From positions 62,001 through 126,000 of the forward strand of contig JACJXD010000007.1 in NCBI GenBank assembly GCA_020636845.1: DNA of 64,000 bases, given 5' to 3'. Below the pieces are notes generated by a model. That model saw nothing but the letters and a program-made list of their open reading frames with translations, ran no database searches and was not told the origin of the DNA. Shown here piece after piece: positions 1 to 8,755 of the stretch (its first letter is position 1; every line of letters begins with the position of its first letter). Source of the stretch: Bacteroidales bacterium. Its GTDB lineage: Bacteria > Bacteroidota > Bacteroidia > Bacteroidales > Tenuifilaceae. The translations under genes and the position numbers were made by a program.

Positions 1-1
1 A

Positions 2-811
2 CAACTTAAAATTGAAGGGAAAAACGACCCCATTGAATACACTAGCAACGACGAAGTTGGACAACTGATTGGAGAGTATAACCGAATGGTAGATGAACTT
101 TCGAGAAGTGCAACAGAACTTGCTAGAAATCAACGCGAAAGTGCTTGGCGCGAAATGGCCAGACAAATTGCGCATGAGGTAAAGAATCCGTTAACGCCAA
201 TAAAGTTAAGCCTTCAGTACCTGCAAAAAGCGAAAAAAGATGGCGTTCCCGATTGGGACCAACGATTCGACAGGTTTGCCCAATCGTTATCGGAACAAAT
301 AAACGCACTTACCGTTATTGCCAACGAGTTTTCGTCGTTTGCCAAACTTCCCAATGCCAAAACGGAGGAGATTGATATTTATAAACAAATAAACGAAGTG
401 CTAAACATGTTTCAAGGATATGCGGGCATAGAGTTTTCAATATCAAAAAATATCGATAAAACACCTATTGTTTTGGCCGACCGAGACCAGTTAACCAGGG
501 TATTTAATAATCTTATTAAAAATGCCATACAGTCCATTGAGCGTGGAAAGCACGGGCGTATTGGATTAACCCTAAACATTGCGAACGATACTGTACAAAT
601 TGATGTAACCGATAACGGTGTTGGCATTCCCGACGACGTACTTCCAAAACTTTTCACGCCAAACTTTACTACCAAGTCGGCAGGAACAGGATTAGGACTT
701 GCAATTACCCGAGAAATAATAGTTGGTTTTGGCGGAAGCATAAAAGTTAAAACTCAACCTAACGTTGGTTCTACATTTACCGTTGAACTTCCCCTTGCCC
801 GATTAGATTAG
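2..811 (+). CDS. NtrY-like sensor histidine kinase, C-terminal part
   Basis: The gene enters from the left edge and is open in frame from base 2, so only the last 269 residues are visible. They begin with the end of a HAMP-like linker (NDEVGQLIGEYNRMVDEL), followed by the dimerisation/phosphoacceptor helix with the H-box QIAHEVKNPLTP (His at visible residue 58). A HATPase domain then shows an N-box (NLIKNAIQSI), a G1 box (DNGVGIP) and a G2 box (GTGLGLA). The 'ARQIAHEVKNPLTPIKLS' H-box is characteristic of the NtrY branch of membrane histidine kinases. It should autophosphorylate and pass phosphate to a response regulator not visible here. The usual N-terminal membrane sensor lies outside the window, so the signal cannot be inferred. 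It converges with the transporter gene on its right. Confidence 0.9.
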   Translation, partial: QLKIEGKNDPIEYTSNDEVGQLIGEYNRMVDELSRSATELARNQRESAWREMARQIAHEVKNPLTPIKLSLQYLQKAKKDGVPDWDQRFDRFAQSLSEQINALTVIANEFSSFAKLPNAKTEEIDIYKQINEVLNMFQGYAGIEFSISKNIDKTPIVLADRDQLTRVFNNLIKNAIQSIERGKHGRIGLTLNIANDTVQIDVTDNGVGIPDDVLPKLFTPNFTTKSAGTGLGLAITREIIVGFGGSIKVKTQPNVGSTFTVELPLARLD

Positions 812-830
812 CAAATACTTCAAGCAAACC

Positions 831-2111
831 CTAATTTTCTTTTGGTTTTATATACCTATCGTAAAGAATTAATCCCAATATGGTTAACACGCCTATAAAG
901 CTAAACATCAACCAAAACAGGGCAGGCTTACCCATTTCGTTTACAAGTTTAACGTAGCTAAAGGCTCCGAGAACTCCGCCTATAAAACTTCCAATTACAC
1001 CATATAAGAAAGAATATCCAAGGTAAAGTGCCTTTTTATCGTCGGGTGCAATTAACCCTATATATGATATAAACTTAGGATGCGCCGTCATTTCGCCGAG
1101 CGAAAAAATTATCAATCCAGCAATAAATACCCAAGCATTGTTCGATATTGCCAATATTCCCATTCCTACAGTACCAAATAAAACGCCAACAATCATTGTA
1201 GGTAACGGTTTTTTATTCTTTACAAGGGACGAAATAACCAACTGCAAGGCAATTATTGTTCCTGCGTTTATTACGGTAACATGCTCGGCATCGAAGGTCC
1301 ACGAAGGATTTTGAACAAATAACGATAAAAATGAATTAACAGCCGAATTTACCGGAGTCATATCAATATACTCCTTTAAAAACCACAAAACAGAATCGAA
1401 CATCTGAAAGTACAATATCCAAAAACCAGAGTAAATAACTATCATCAAAATAAACTTGAAATCCTTCAGCACTAAAACCATTTCCTTGAATACCTGAATA
1501 AGCGTCTTTTGTGTTTTTGGTCTTTGAGGTTCTTTATAGGTAAATAAGTTTAGTAACAATAGCCAGCCCGTTCCAACAGCCGCCATCAGAAAAATGTAGT
1601 TCCAGCCAAACCCTTTAAGTATTGGGATTAGTACTAAAGGAAATAAAAATGCACCAAGGTTGATAGACCAATAGTAAATGCCAAAACCTAACGAAGAATT
1701 TTTCTCGTCGGTTGTTCGGGCAATAGTTCCGGAAACAATCGGTTTAAATGCTCCCGCCCCTATTACCATTAACAGTAAACTAAGAAAAACCTCGGAATAT
1801 GTTTTGCTAAAACTGGTCAGCAGGTAACCCAAACTCATTACGGCAAAAGCAAAGAACAGCGTTTTCCGATACCCAAATCTATCGGCAATAGCTCCGGCTA
1901 CAATTGGAAGAACATACAGCAAAGGGGTAATAACGCTTTTTATGATGCCAACGCTTTCTTTAGAAAACCCCAACCCACCACTATTAACATCCAAAACCAG
2001 ATATACCGATAAAACGGACATAACTCCATAGTATGAACCACGTTCGAAAAATTCCATGGTTATAGCTGTCCAAAAATTTTTACCGAATGACTTTATTCCT
2101 ACTTTGCCCAT
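831..2111 (-). CDS. POT/PTR-type MFS transporter
   Basis: This 426-residue polytopic inner-membrane protein has about twelve hydrophobic segments. Near the N-terminus, residues 20-29 read EFFERGSYYG, which fits the ExxERxxYYG signature of proton-coupled oligopeptide (POT/PTR2) transporters, and an MFS-like loop motif (ADRFGYRKT) follows. Members of this family import di- and tripeptides with protons, but the substrate cannot be read from sequence and other small solutes are possible. At 426 residues it is shorter than typical bacterial POTs (about 480-500), consistent with a divergent branch. It is monocistronic in appearance: a terminator of the neighbouring gene lies just upstream, and the gene converges with the histidine kinase. 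Confidence 0.8.
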   Translation of the reverse strand: MGKVGIKSFGKNFWTAITMEFFERGSYYGVMSVLSVYLVLDVNSGGLGFSKESVGIIKSVITPLLYVLPIVAGAIADRFGYRKTLFFAFAVMSLGYLLTSFSKTYSEVFLSLLLMVIGAGAFKPIVSGTIARTTDEKNSSLGFGIYYWSINLGAFLFPLVLIPILKGFGWNYIFLMAAVGTGWLLLLNLFTYKEPQRPKTQKTLIQVFKEMVLVLKDFKFILMIVIYSGFWILYFQMFDSVLWFLKEYIDMTPVNSAVNSFLSLFVQNPSWTFDAEHVTVINAGTIIALQLVISSLVKNKKPLPTMIVGVLFGTVGMGILAISNNAWVFIAGLIIFSLGEMTAHPKFISYIGLIAPDDKKALYLGYSFLYGVIGSFIGGVLGAFSYVKLVNEMGKPALFWLMFSFIGVLTILGLILYDRYIKPKEN

Positions 2112-2141
2112 GTTTATTTATATTGATTTAAATCCAAAAAT

Positions 2142-2186
2142 AAAAAAGGTTGCAAAATTATAATCTGACTTAAACCTTGCAACCCT
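2142..2186 (-). terminator. Rho-independent terminator of the coiled-coil protein gene
   Basis: Arms GGTTGCAA (2148-2155 on + strand) and TTGCAACC (2177-2184) form an 8-bp stem. On the minus strand the stem is followed by a run of six T. It sits directly after the stop codon at 2206 of the gene transcribed leftwards. Confidence 0.75.
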
Positions 2187-2205
2187 AAATTATTTTATAG
2201 CAATT

Positions 2206-2742
2206 TTATTTTTCTTGTTTCTCAGCCTTTTCCAAGTTTTTTTCAGCCTCCTTTAATGCAGCCTGTGCTTGTTTGTGCATATCCTTTGCCTTTTTCATAT
2301 AATCCTTCCCTTTTTGCTCCGTCTTCTTGCCCTGCTCATACTTTTTTAGAGCCACTTTATACTTATTGTTCCATTCCTTCATATCAACCTTAAACTTTGC
2401 CTCGGATTCCTTTATTTCAGCCTTGGCACTGGTAACTTCCTCCTTATCCTTGGAACGAAGTTGTTTTTCCAACGGTTTCAGGTCGGCAAAATGATCTTTC
2501 TCAAGTTGTTTTTGTTCCGTTTCCAATTCCTTTATTTCTGAACCGGCTTCATTCTGCTGTTCCTTGCCGACATTAATTAAACTATCGGCAGAATTAACTT
2601 TAGCTTCGGCTTTTTCAACTTTCAACTTGGCTGCATCAACTTTTTGCTCATACTTTGCCAGTTTGGCATCCTGAGCAACAGCATTATTGTTAAAAATAAA
2701 TATAACAGATGCAAAGGCAACTAGTAGTAAATATTTTTTCAT
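2206..2742 (-). CDS. Exported coiled-coil protein of unknown function
   Basis: The 178-residue product has a clear signal peptide (MKKYLLLVAFASVIFIF, cleavage near NAVAQ-D). After it comes an almost uninterrupted Lys/Glu/Ala-rich helix with heptad character (for example KAEAKVNSADSLINVGKEQQ), so the mature protein is probably a periplasmic rod-like coiled coil. No catalytic motif or named domain is recognisable. It has its own terminator downstream and a separate upstream region of about 190 bp, so it appears to be transcribed alone, although it lies in the same orientation as the caspase/LPP20 pair. Low-complexity composition makes any homology call unreliable. Confidence 0.7.
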   Translation of the reverse strand: MKKYLLLVAFASVIFIFNNNAVAQDAKLAKYEQKVDAAKLKVEKAEAKVNSADSLINVGKEQQNEAGSEIKELETEQKQLEKDHFADLKPLEKQLRSKDKEEVTSAKAEIKESEAKFKVDMKEWNNKYKVALKKYEQGKKTEQKGKDYMKKAKDMHKQAQAALKEAEKNLEKAEKQEK

Positions 2743-2882
2743 ACACGTATATTTTATATTAAACTTAGTTCAACAAAAATATTAATAACCTTGAGTTTTA
2801 ATCCAAAAAATTTACTTTAATTTTTTCCAAAAACTTTTGTGAGTTGTGATTATAGGTTACGATGCGCAACTGCTATTTGTTT

Positions 2883-2921
2883 CAAAAAAACAGGCTGTAA
2901 AACATTTAATTTCACAGCCCA
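2883..2921 (-). terminator. Terminator after the caspase-like gene
   Basis: Arms GGCTGT (2893-2898 on +) and ACAGCC (2914-2919) can pair. On the minus strand the stem is followed by TG and seven T. It lies 15 bp beyond the stop codon of the caspase-like gene and closes the two-gene unit. Confidence 0.65.
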
Positions 2922-2934
2922 TTTATAAGAAATA

Positions 2935-4899
2935 CTATTTACGAACAAACAGAAAGTCGCCACCCTCATCGCCTGCATCCCTAATGCTTCCATAAACAGG
3001 AGTAACGGGACTTGATGTTATTACAACATCCTTAATACTTGCAAACAACTCCTCTGCCGTTATGTAATCCTTTGCATTGCTGTTCAACCTTTTTACCAGT
3101 TGATCGAGAAATACGCTTCTATCGGGAACCTCTGTAAGATTTCCGCTGGTCATTGCGTCTCGACTAGGGGCATCGAAAGCCTTTTTAGGTGTAACAGAAC
3201 CCTCTTCAAAAGCCTTACGGCTATGGAATATGCTTCCACCGAAACAAGCATCTGCAATAATAAGCGTATGCTTGGATTTTATTGCTGCCACGTAATCCTT
3301 TATTTGACTGTTAGCCAGCCAATTTGCAGTGCTATTTGCTTTAGAGTCAGTTGGAATCCAATAACCGAAATCGGTGTTCTTATCCCAGAATCCATGACCT
3401 GCATAGAAAATCAGCAAATTATCGTTCTTGTCTATCTTACGTGTTAAAATATCCAGTGTGTTAATCATTTGCTCTCTGGTAGGATTTTTCAGGAATACAA
3501 CGTTTCCTTTATCGAAAGTGTATTTATCCACCAACACATCATATAACTTTTGGGCATCACTAATAGGATTGTCAAGGTCCGGGATACTGTTATCCTGATA
3601 ATCGTCGGCACCCATTATTATTGCATAGTACTCCGGTTTTGTTTTTTCCTCGTTAAAAATCAAATCCAACTCCTCGGTTTCACCTTTTGCATTTGACTTA
3701 CGTTGAACAAAGAATTTCTTCTCAACACTATTTTTCTGAAGATCTACAGCCCTTATTATTATCTCGTTCTTACCGGGTTCCAAAGGAATTTTAGCATTGA
3801 ATTCTCCATCCGGTGTTAATGAAGCCTCAAAGCCATTAACCGATACCTGATAAATACCGGATGCATCGGAAGCTTTTCCCTTTAGGTTAATAAAATTGTC
3901 GGTTGTAGCAAATTCCTCACCCGATGTTAACGCGCGTAAACGCTTATCGTCCATCCTGATTGATGTTTGTGCATACGGGCGACCTCTTGTGGCTTCATTC
4001 CCAATTAATGGGACATCGGCTGGTTCAATTAGAGTTATCTGTGGCGGTTCATTATCAGCAGGAACTTCTTTCTTTATATCGAAATGGGCAACATCCGATA
4101 AAATTTGAAAGTTCGAGTTTTTCTTCACGTTAAGATTTGACGTTTGGGTTTGCGAAATTGGCAAATCGCGAAACTGTAACTTCCCTATCTTTAAATCGAT
4201 TCCATAAGTCTCGTCGGTTATAAACTCTACACCAACATCTAGTCGCATAGCCCTATCTATATCATCAGGGATACGTTCGAAAACGAAAACTGCATCAACC
4301 GTTTCGCCCTGCTTAATTGTTCTTGTAGGAGTAGAATAGCGTTCGTTTCCACTTACTTCGGCAATTTTTCCGCGTTGGGCATCGTACTTTTGCTTATTAA
4401 AATCGGTAATGGTAACCAACCCGTTAATTACCTTCAAATCGCGAGTCGGGCCGTTATTGGTTATCGACATGTGAAGCTCAACTTTCCCATCCGATGAATG
4501 GTTTAAACTAGTAAGTTTGAAATCCATCTTTTGCAATTCGTCCTGTATAGGAGCAATCTTACTTGAACGAGCCTGCAACTTAAAAACCAAATCGGAAGAT
4601 AATTCCGGCAAATCTTTAAGAACATTCCAAACAACAACCATGTTACGACCGCCAGGAACGTTATTCCCCACATTCCCCTTAACGGTTTTCATCATTTTAA
4701 ATGACTTACCTCCATCGGTAGAGTAGAACGGCATAACGTTAAACATCTGCCCAGCAGACTCACCGTCGATGGCATATTCTAAAGTAATACTTTCACCCAA
4801 CTGTTTGGGAACTAACTTGCCAAATTCCTGTGCATGTGCAACGGAAAACAGCAGTAGCCCAACCAATACGCCAACTAATTTCGATACAATTTTCTTCAT
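2935..4899 (-). CDS. Exported caspase-family (C14-like) protein
   Basis: This 654-residue protein has a signal peptide (residues 1-23, ending AHAQ). It is followed by a long beta-rich extracytoplasmic region (about 30-400) that includes an Ig-like stretch near 335-400 (VNGFEASLTPDGEFNAKIPL). A caspase/metacaspase p20-type domain follows (about 424-650). The dyad is visible: His502 in FYAGHGFWD and Cys552 in IIADACFGGS. The ISDAQKLYDVL element is typical of bacterial caspase-like peptidases. Activity is therefore plausible, but its substrate is unknown. Secretion means it acts in the periplasm or outside, not in cytoplasmic cell death. It lies 37 bp downstream of an LPP20-like exported protein, so the two probably form an operon. 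Related caspase/LPP20 pairings occur in Bacteroidota, as far as I recall. Confidence 0.85.
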   Translation of the reverse strand: MKKIVSKLVGVLVGLLLFSVAHAQEFGKLVPKQLGESITLEYAIDGESAGQMFNVMPFYSTDGGKSFKMMKTVKGNVGNNVPGGRNMVVVWNVLKDLPELSSDLVFKLQARSSKIAPIQDELQKMDFKLTSLNHSSDGKVELHMSITNNGPTRDLKVINGLVTITDFNKQKYDAQRGKIAEVSGNERYSTPTRTIKQGETVDAVFVFERIPDDIDRAMRLDVGVEFITDETYGIDLKIGKLQFRDLPISQTQTSNLNVKKNSNFQILSDVAHFDIKKEVPADNEPPQITLIEPADVPLIGNEATRGRPYAQTSIRMDDKRLRALTSGEEFATTDNFINLKGKASDASGIYQVSVNGFEASLTPDGEFNAKIPLEPGKNEIIIRAVDLQKNSVEKKFFVQRKSNAKGETEELDLIFNEEKTKPEYYAIIMGADDYQDNSIPDLDNPISDAQKLYDVLVDKYTFDKGNVVFLKNPTREQMINTLDILTRKIDKNDNLLIFYAGHGFWDKNTDFGYWIPTDSKANSTANWLANSQIKDYVAAIKSKHTLIIADACFGGSIFHSRKAFEEGSVTPKKAFDAPSRDAMTSGNLTEVPDRSVFLDQLVKRLNSNAKDYITAEELFASIKDVVITSSPVTPVYGSIRDAGDEGGDFLFVRK

Positions 4900-4936
4900 G
4901 GTATTTAGGTTTTATAGGTTCTTTTTCGAATAAACA

Positions 4937-5977
4937 CTAAAAGGTTGATTGTTTATCTTTTAACTCAATATCCATTTTTAGCGTATCATTATCAAATTTA
5001 ATGCCGTTTATTTTTAAGCGAGCATAAAACGATGCTATTTCCCTAGTTAAGTTAACCGCTTCTTCCTGAAAGTCGTCGTTCATATTTTTCAACTTTATGC
5101 TACTATTTTGAGCATTTAGCGAAAGGTACCGAATAAGTTGCCGGGTACAAACACTCCACAGTCCGCTGTATGATGTTAATGGCAACGATGTTACAGACGT
5201 AGAAGCATTGGAAACATACTTGTACGGGTAAACAGGGTAATCGATTTTTGAACCATTGTATTCCGAAGAGGTTAAAAATCTTAATCCCTTCTCCCTGAAT
5301 ATAAAATCGGCATTAATAGAAGTAGCGGAATCGGGTATTGTACAGCAAAATTCGTACTCAGCTTGGTTATCGATTGCCTCGTCGAAAGAAGCTTCCACCA
5401 TAAGACCGGAACCTAACACCTTTAACTTATATACATTATCAGATTCCACTGTTCCCGAATCTAGCGGAGAATACTGTAACAAAACCACATACTCGTTATA
5501 CCGCGTAACATGAGTATCGAGCACAGCAAAGAGGTTATCGGAAATTAGCGCTTGCGCTGAAATTTTGAAATATGTATCGAAGCGTTCCCTGTAGGTTGTA
5601 TATTTTTCAACTTCAATAGCTTTAGAGTATATATCCCGAAAATACTGCACGGTAGCCTTTTTGTAAAGCAAAGCCATTGATTTTGCCCTAAAAATAGCCT
5701 GCTCCTTGGCAAGAGACAACTCCATGTCGGGGTCGGAAACGCCAACGGCAACTATGCCTGAGTATATCTCGGGAATCTGAAAGAACCATTGAGGTAGCGA
5801 ATCCGGATAAAAGCCTATATTTTTCACATTTTTAAACTTACCCTTAGATGATGTTGCCGATTCGGGAGAGGTTTCCTTGTCAAGAATTTTTTCGTACTGT
5901 TGCTTGTTCTGCGAACTACCAGAAATGTTCGTTACTAAGAAAAAAATAACTGTTAATGCTAAAAATCTACACTGCAT
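4937..5977 (-). CDS. LPP20-like exported protein of unknown function
   Basis: A 346-residue product with a signal peptide (MQCRFLALTVIFFLVTNISG). Residues around 60-110 (QWFFQIPEIYSGIVAVGVSD followed by LSLAKEQAIFRAKSMALL) match the pattern of LPP20/LspA-like lipoprotein domains, in which a 'P..W' segment leads into a glycine turn and an 'A...A...A' helix. No lipobox cysteine is visible, so it is probably soluble in the periplasm. The rest is not recognisable. It is the first gene of a two-gene unit with the caspase-like gene. It is divergent from rmuC across about 250 bp. Family assignment is tentative. Confidence 0.6.
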   Translation of the reverse strand: MQCRFLALTVIFFLVTNISGSSQNKQQYEKILDKETSPESATSSKGKFKNVKNIGFYPDSLPQWFFQIPEIYSGIVAVGVSDPDMELSLAKEQAIFRAKSMALLYKKATVQYFRDIYSKAIEVEKYTTYRERFDTYFKISAQALISDNLFAVLDTHVTRYNEYVVLLQYSPLDSGTVESDNVYKLKVLGSGLMVEASFDEAIDNQAEYEFCCTIPDSATSINADFIFREKGLRFLTSSEYNGSKIDYPVYPYKYVSNASTSVTSLPLTSYSGLWSVCTRQLIRYLSLNAQNSSIKLKNMNDDFQEEAVNLTREIASFYARLKINGIKFDNDTLKMDIELKDKQSTF

Positions 5978-6156
5978 AATGCTCTTTTTTAGAACTTAAA
6001 TCAATTTTACAAATAAAACGTTAATGCCTAAAGTTACGGAAAAAATCAGGCCAAAAACAACCGGTTATTGTTACATTATTATTGAATGCTTCCAGAATTT
6101 GGCAAATGATTGTTTAATGTTGATAACTTATAAGGAAAAAAACTTAAACGTTTTAC

Positions 6157-6190
6157 TTTGGAACAACACAAAACCGTAATTTTAACTTTG
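6157..6190 (+). promoter_or_regulatory. Candidate Bacteroidota-type promoter for rmuC
   Basis: TTTG at 6157-6160 and TAACTTTG at 6183-6190 resemble the -33 and -7 elements of the Bacteroidota primary sigma factor. The 22-bp gap is slightly longer than the usual 19-20, which lowers confidence. The start codon of rmuC lies about 42 bp downstream. Confidence 0.45.
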
Positions 6191-6231
6191 AATGTTAAGC
6201 GTTTTATCGCACACTAAATAACTTTTTCGAC

Positions 6232-7680
6232 ATGGAAATAATTATTGGCATAGCCGTTGGTTTACTTACAGGGTTGGCCGTTGGTTTGTTTTTTTATTTG
6301 AAAAAAGGGAATGGCAACGCTTCGGCTAACGAGGCACAAAAACTAAACGAACAACTTGTCAATATAACAAGCCAGTTAAACGTTTCGAACGATAGGTTAC
6401 TAAGAAATGAAGAGTTAATAAGTACGCTAAAGTCCGAACTTCAAAGTAAAGAAGAAGAAAAAATAAAACTTGCAGCCTCCATTTCCGCAAGCATGGCAAC
6501 ACTAGAGGCATCGAAGGAACAAATGGCAAATTTAAAGTCGGAAATAGATGCTTTTAAGCGTGAACTGTCCGAGCAGCAAAATTTGACAGATTCCTTTAAA
6601 ACAAAATCGATTGAACTCGAAAAAGAAAACAAGTATTTAAAAGAAGCGCTAGACAAACAAAAGAAGGACTTGGAAGAAATTGGAAACCAGTTCACAAAGG
6701 AATTTAAGTTATTGGCCGACCAAATAATGGAAGACAAATCGCAAAGGTTTGTGAAGATTAACCAGGAAAATATCGATAGGCTGCTAAAGCCCCTTGACGA
6801 AAACATTAAGCAATTTCAAAAGCAAGTTCAGGAAACATACGAAAAGGAAAGCCGCGAGCGTTTTTCGCTAGGCGAAAAGGTAAAAGAACTCGGCGAGTTG
6901 AATAAAACCATTAGTGAAGAAGCAAAAAATTTGACCGAAGCGCTTAAAGGACAAGTAAAAACTCAGGGTAATTGGGGTGAAATGATTTTGGATTCCATTC
7001 TAAGCAAATCGGGGCTGGTAAAAGGCAGGGAATATACCGTACAGGAATCGTTCACAGACTCAACAGGCAAACGATTTCAACCTGATGTGATAGTTTCGTA
7101 CCCAGACAAACGCAAGGTAATTATCGACTCCAAAGTTTCACTGATTGCTTACGAAAGATACTCTTCGTCAAAAAGCGTGGAAGAGCAGCAAAAAGCGGCA
7201 ACCGAACTGCTTCATTCCATGCGAAGACACATTGACGGGTTATCGGGAAAAAACTACCCCGACCTTGTCGATACGCTAGACTTTGTAATGATGTTTGTTC
7301 CTATTGAACCTGCATTTATTTTAGCAATGGAAACCGACCCTAATATTTGGAATTACGCTTACGAAAAGCGTGTACTGCTTATCAGCCCAACAAACCTAAT
7401 TGCTGCATTAAAGTTAATTTACGACCTGTGGCAAAGGGAATACCGTAACCGAAATGCCATTGAAATTGCCAAGAGAGGCGGTTTACTTTACGATAAATTT
7501 GTAAACTTTCTGGAAAATTTTACTCAAATTGGCGATAGCCTAGTAAAAGCCCAAAACACGTATCAATCGGCATTTAGCCAACTTAAAGATGGACGCGGAA
7601 GCCTAATTACCCAAGCACAGCAACTAAAAGAGTTGGGCGTAAATGCAAAAAAGAACCTTCCCGAAAACCTTTTTCCATAA
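6232..7680 (+). CDS. rmuC: DNA recombination protein RmuC
   Basis: A 482-residue RmuC-family protein. It has a single N-terminal membrane anchor (IIIGIAVGLLTGLAVGLFFY) and a long coiled coil (about 35-215). The RmuC nuclease-like core follows (about 240-450), with motifs TQGNWGEMILDSILSKSGL, PDVIVSYPDKRKVIIDSKVS and MFVPIEPAF. RmuC proteins are predicted nucleases of the PD-(D/E)xK-like fold that limit rearrangement at inverted repeats. The D-x(n)-IDSK pattern here fits a retained active site. The length is normal for the family. It stands alone, followed by its own terminator at 7723-7748. Confidence 0.93.
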   Translation: MEIIIGIAVGLLTGLAVGLFFYLKKGNGNASANEAQKLNEQLVNITSQLNVSNDRLLRNEELISTLKSELQSKEEEKIKLAASISASMATLEASKEQMANLKSEIDAFKRELSEQQNLTDSFKTKSIELEKENKYLKEALDKQKKDLEEIGNQFTKEFKLLADQIMEDKSQRFVKINQENIDRLLKPLDENIKQFQKQVQETYEKESRERFSLGEKVKELGELNKTISEEAKNLTEALKGQVKTQGNWGEMILDSILSKSGLVKGREYTVQESFTDSTGKRFQPDVIVSYPDKRKVIIDSKVSLIAYERYSSSKSVEEQQKAATELLHSMRRHIDGLSGKNYPDLVDTLDFVMMFVPIEPAFILAMETDPNIWNYAYEKRVLLISPTNLIAALKLIYDLWQREYRNRNAIEIAKRGGLLYDKFVNFLENFTQIGDSLVKAQNTYQSAFSQLKDGRGSLITQAQQLKELGVNAKKNLPENLFP

Positions 7681-7722
7681 ATCTAGTATAAGAACAGGTT
7701 AATTACTCAACCGTACTTATGT

Positions 7723-7750
7723 AAAAATGCTGTAATATCGGCATTTTTAT
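7723..7750 (+). terminator. Terminator after rmuC
   Basis: Perfect 8-bp arms AAAAATGC (7723-7730) and GCATTTTT (7741-7748) enclose a 10-nt loop, and the 3' arm itself supplies the T-run. Confidence 0.7.
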
Positions 7751-7846
7751 CATTTTGTAAGATTGTTTTAAAATGAGTAATTAAAAGCGATAATTTTAAC
7801 TTAATTTTTTGTTAATTGCGCCTTTAATGCCGATTTATATAGCCTT

Positions 7847-8755
7847 ATGATTTCGATTTGTATTCCGGTATATAATTTTGATGTAACAGATCTGGTTGAC
7901 GAGTTACTAAGACAGGCTGCCTTTTTAAATTATCCTGTGGAGGTACTTATTTTCGACGACCATTCTCAGCAATACTTCAGGCAAAAGAATGCGCTGCTGG
8001 GCTCCCGTAGCAGTGTAAACTATTTGGACTTTGATTTCAACATTGGGCGTTCGAAAATACGTAACCGCTTGGCCGATTTTGCCTCCGGGCAATGGCTTCT
8101 ATTTTTGGATTGCGATGTGGTTATAGATAATCCCAATTACCTAAAAAACTACATTGATAATTTGAACAACACCAAGGTTATTTGTGGCGGACGAAAGTAT
8201 GGAGCCCGACCCTTCCGTTCCGAATTTATTCTTCGATGGAAATATGGGGTTCAACGCGAATGCAAATCGGCATTTTATAGGCAACTCAAACCTTATAGTG
8301 CATTTATTAGCGGAAATTTTATTATAGATTACGACATCTTTCAAAAAGTACGATTCAACGAACAACTGTCGGGATATGGACACGAAGACACTTTATTTGG
8401 CGTTGAGTTAAAAAAACACAACGTAAACATTCTCCATATCGATAACCCCACAGTTCATTTAGGATTGGACCCTTGCCGCGAATTCATTACAAAAACGGAG
8501 CAAGGAGTGGTAAACCTTGCAAAAATTATGCGCATAACACCATGTATGCGCAAAGATATTGAAAGGTCGATAAAACTCCTGAAAGTGTTCCATACACTCC
8601 GAACATTAGGACTTCTTCCGGTACTTCGATGGGCATTTAAGGCAATGAACCCGGTAATAAGACAACAACTTTGCAGTCGCAATCCGTCCATATTGCTAAT
8701 GGACATTTACAAACTGTCGTTACTTTCCCAAATATACCGTCGTCACTGGCAGTAA
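7847..8755 (+). CDS. Family 2 glycosyltransferase
   Basis: A 302-residue GT-A fold enzyme. It opens with the nucleotide-binding strand ISICIPVYNF and has the acidic DDHS at about residue 37. The metal-binding DxD is FLDCDVV (about residues 88-94), and the acceptor-side acid is in GYGHEDTLFGVEL (about 177). It should transfer a sugar from a nucleotide-sugar donor to an unidentified acceptor. It has no membrane segment, so it is cytosolic or peripheral. It is not part of a polysaccharide cluster: its neighbours are rmuC and der, and its stop codon abuts the der stop codon. The donor and acceptor cannot be read from the sequence. Confidence 0.85.
   Translation: MISICIPVYNFDVTDLVDELLRQAAFLNYPVEVLIFDDHSQQYFRQKNALLGSRSSVNYLDFDFNIGRSKIRNRLADFASGQWLLFLDCDVVIDNPNYLKNYIDNLNNTKVICGGRKYGARPFRSEFILRWKYGVQRECKSAFYRQLKPYSAFISGNFIIDYDIFQKVRFNEQLSGYGHEDTLFGVELKKHNVNILHIDNPTVHLGLDPCREFITKTEQGVVNLAKIMRITPCMRKDIERSIKLLKVFHTLRTLGLLPVLRWAFKAMNPVIRQQLCSRNPSILLMDIYKLSLLSQIYRRHWQ

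Noticed and set aside
6441..6806. 121-codon minus-strand frame
   Set aside because: It is a shadow of the Lys/Glu-rich coiled-coil part of rmuC and is Ser/Phe-rich as expected for a reverse complement of such sequence.
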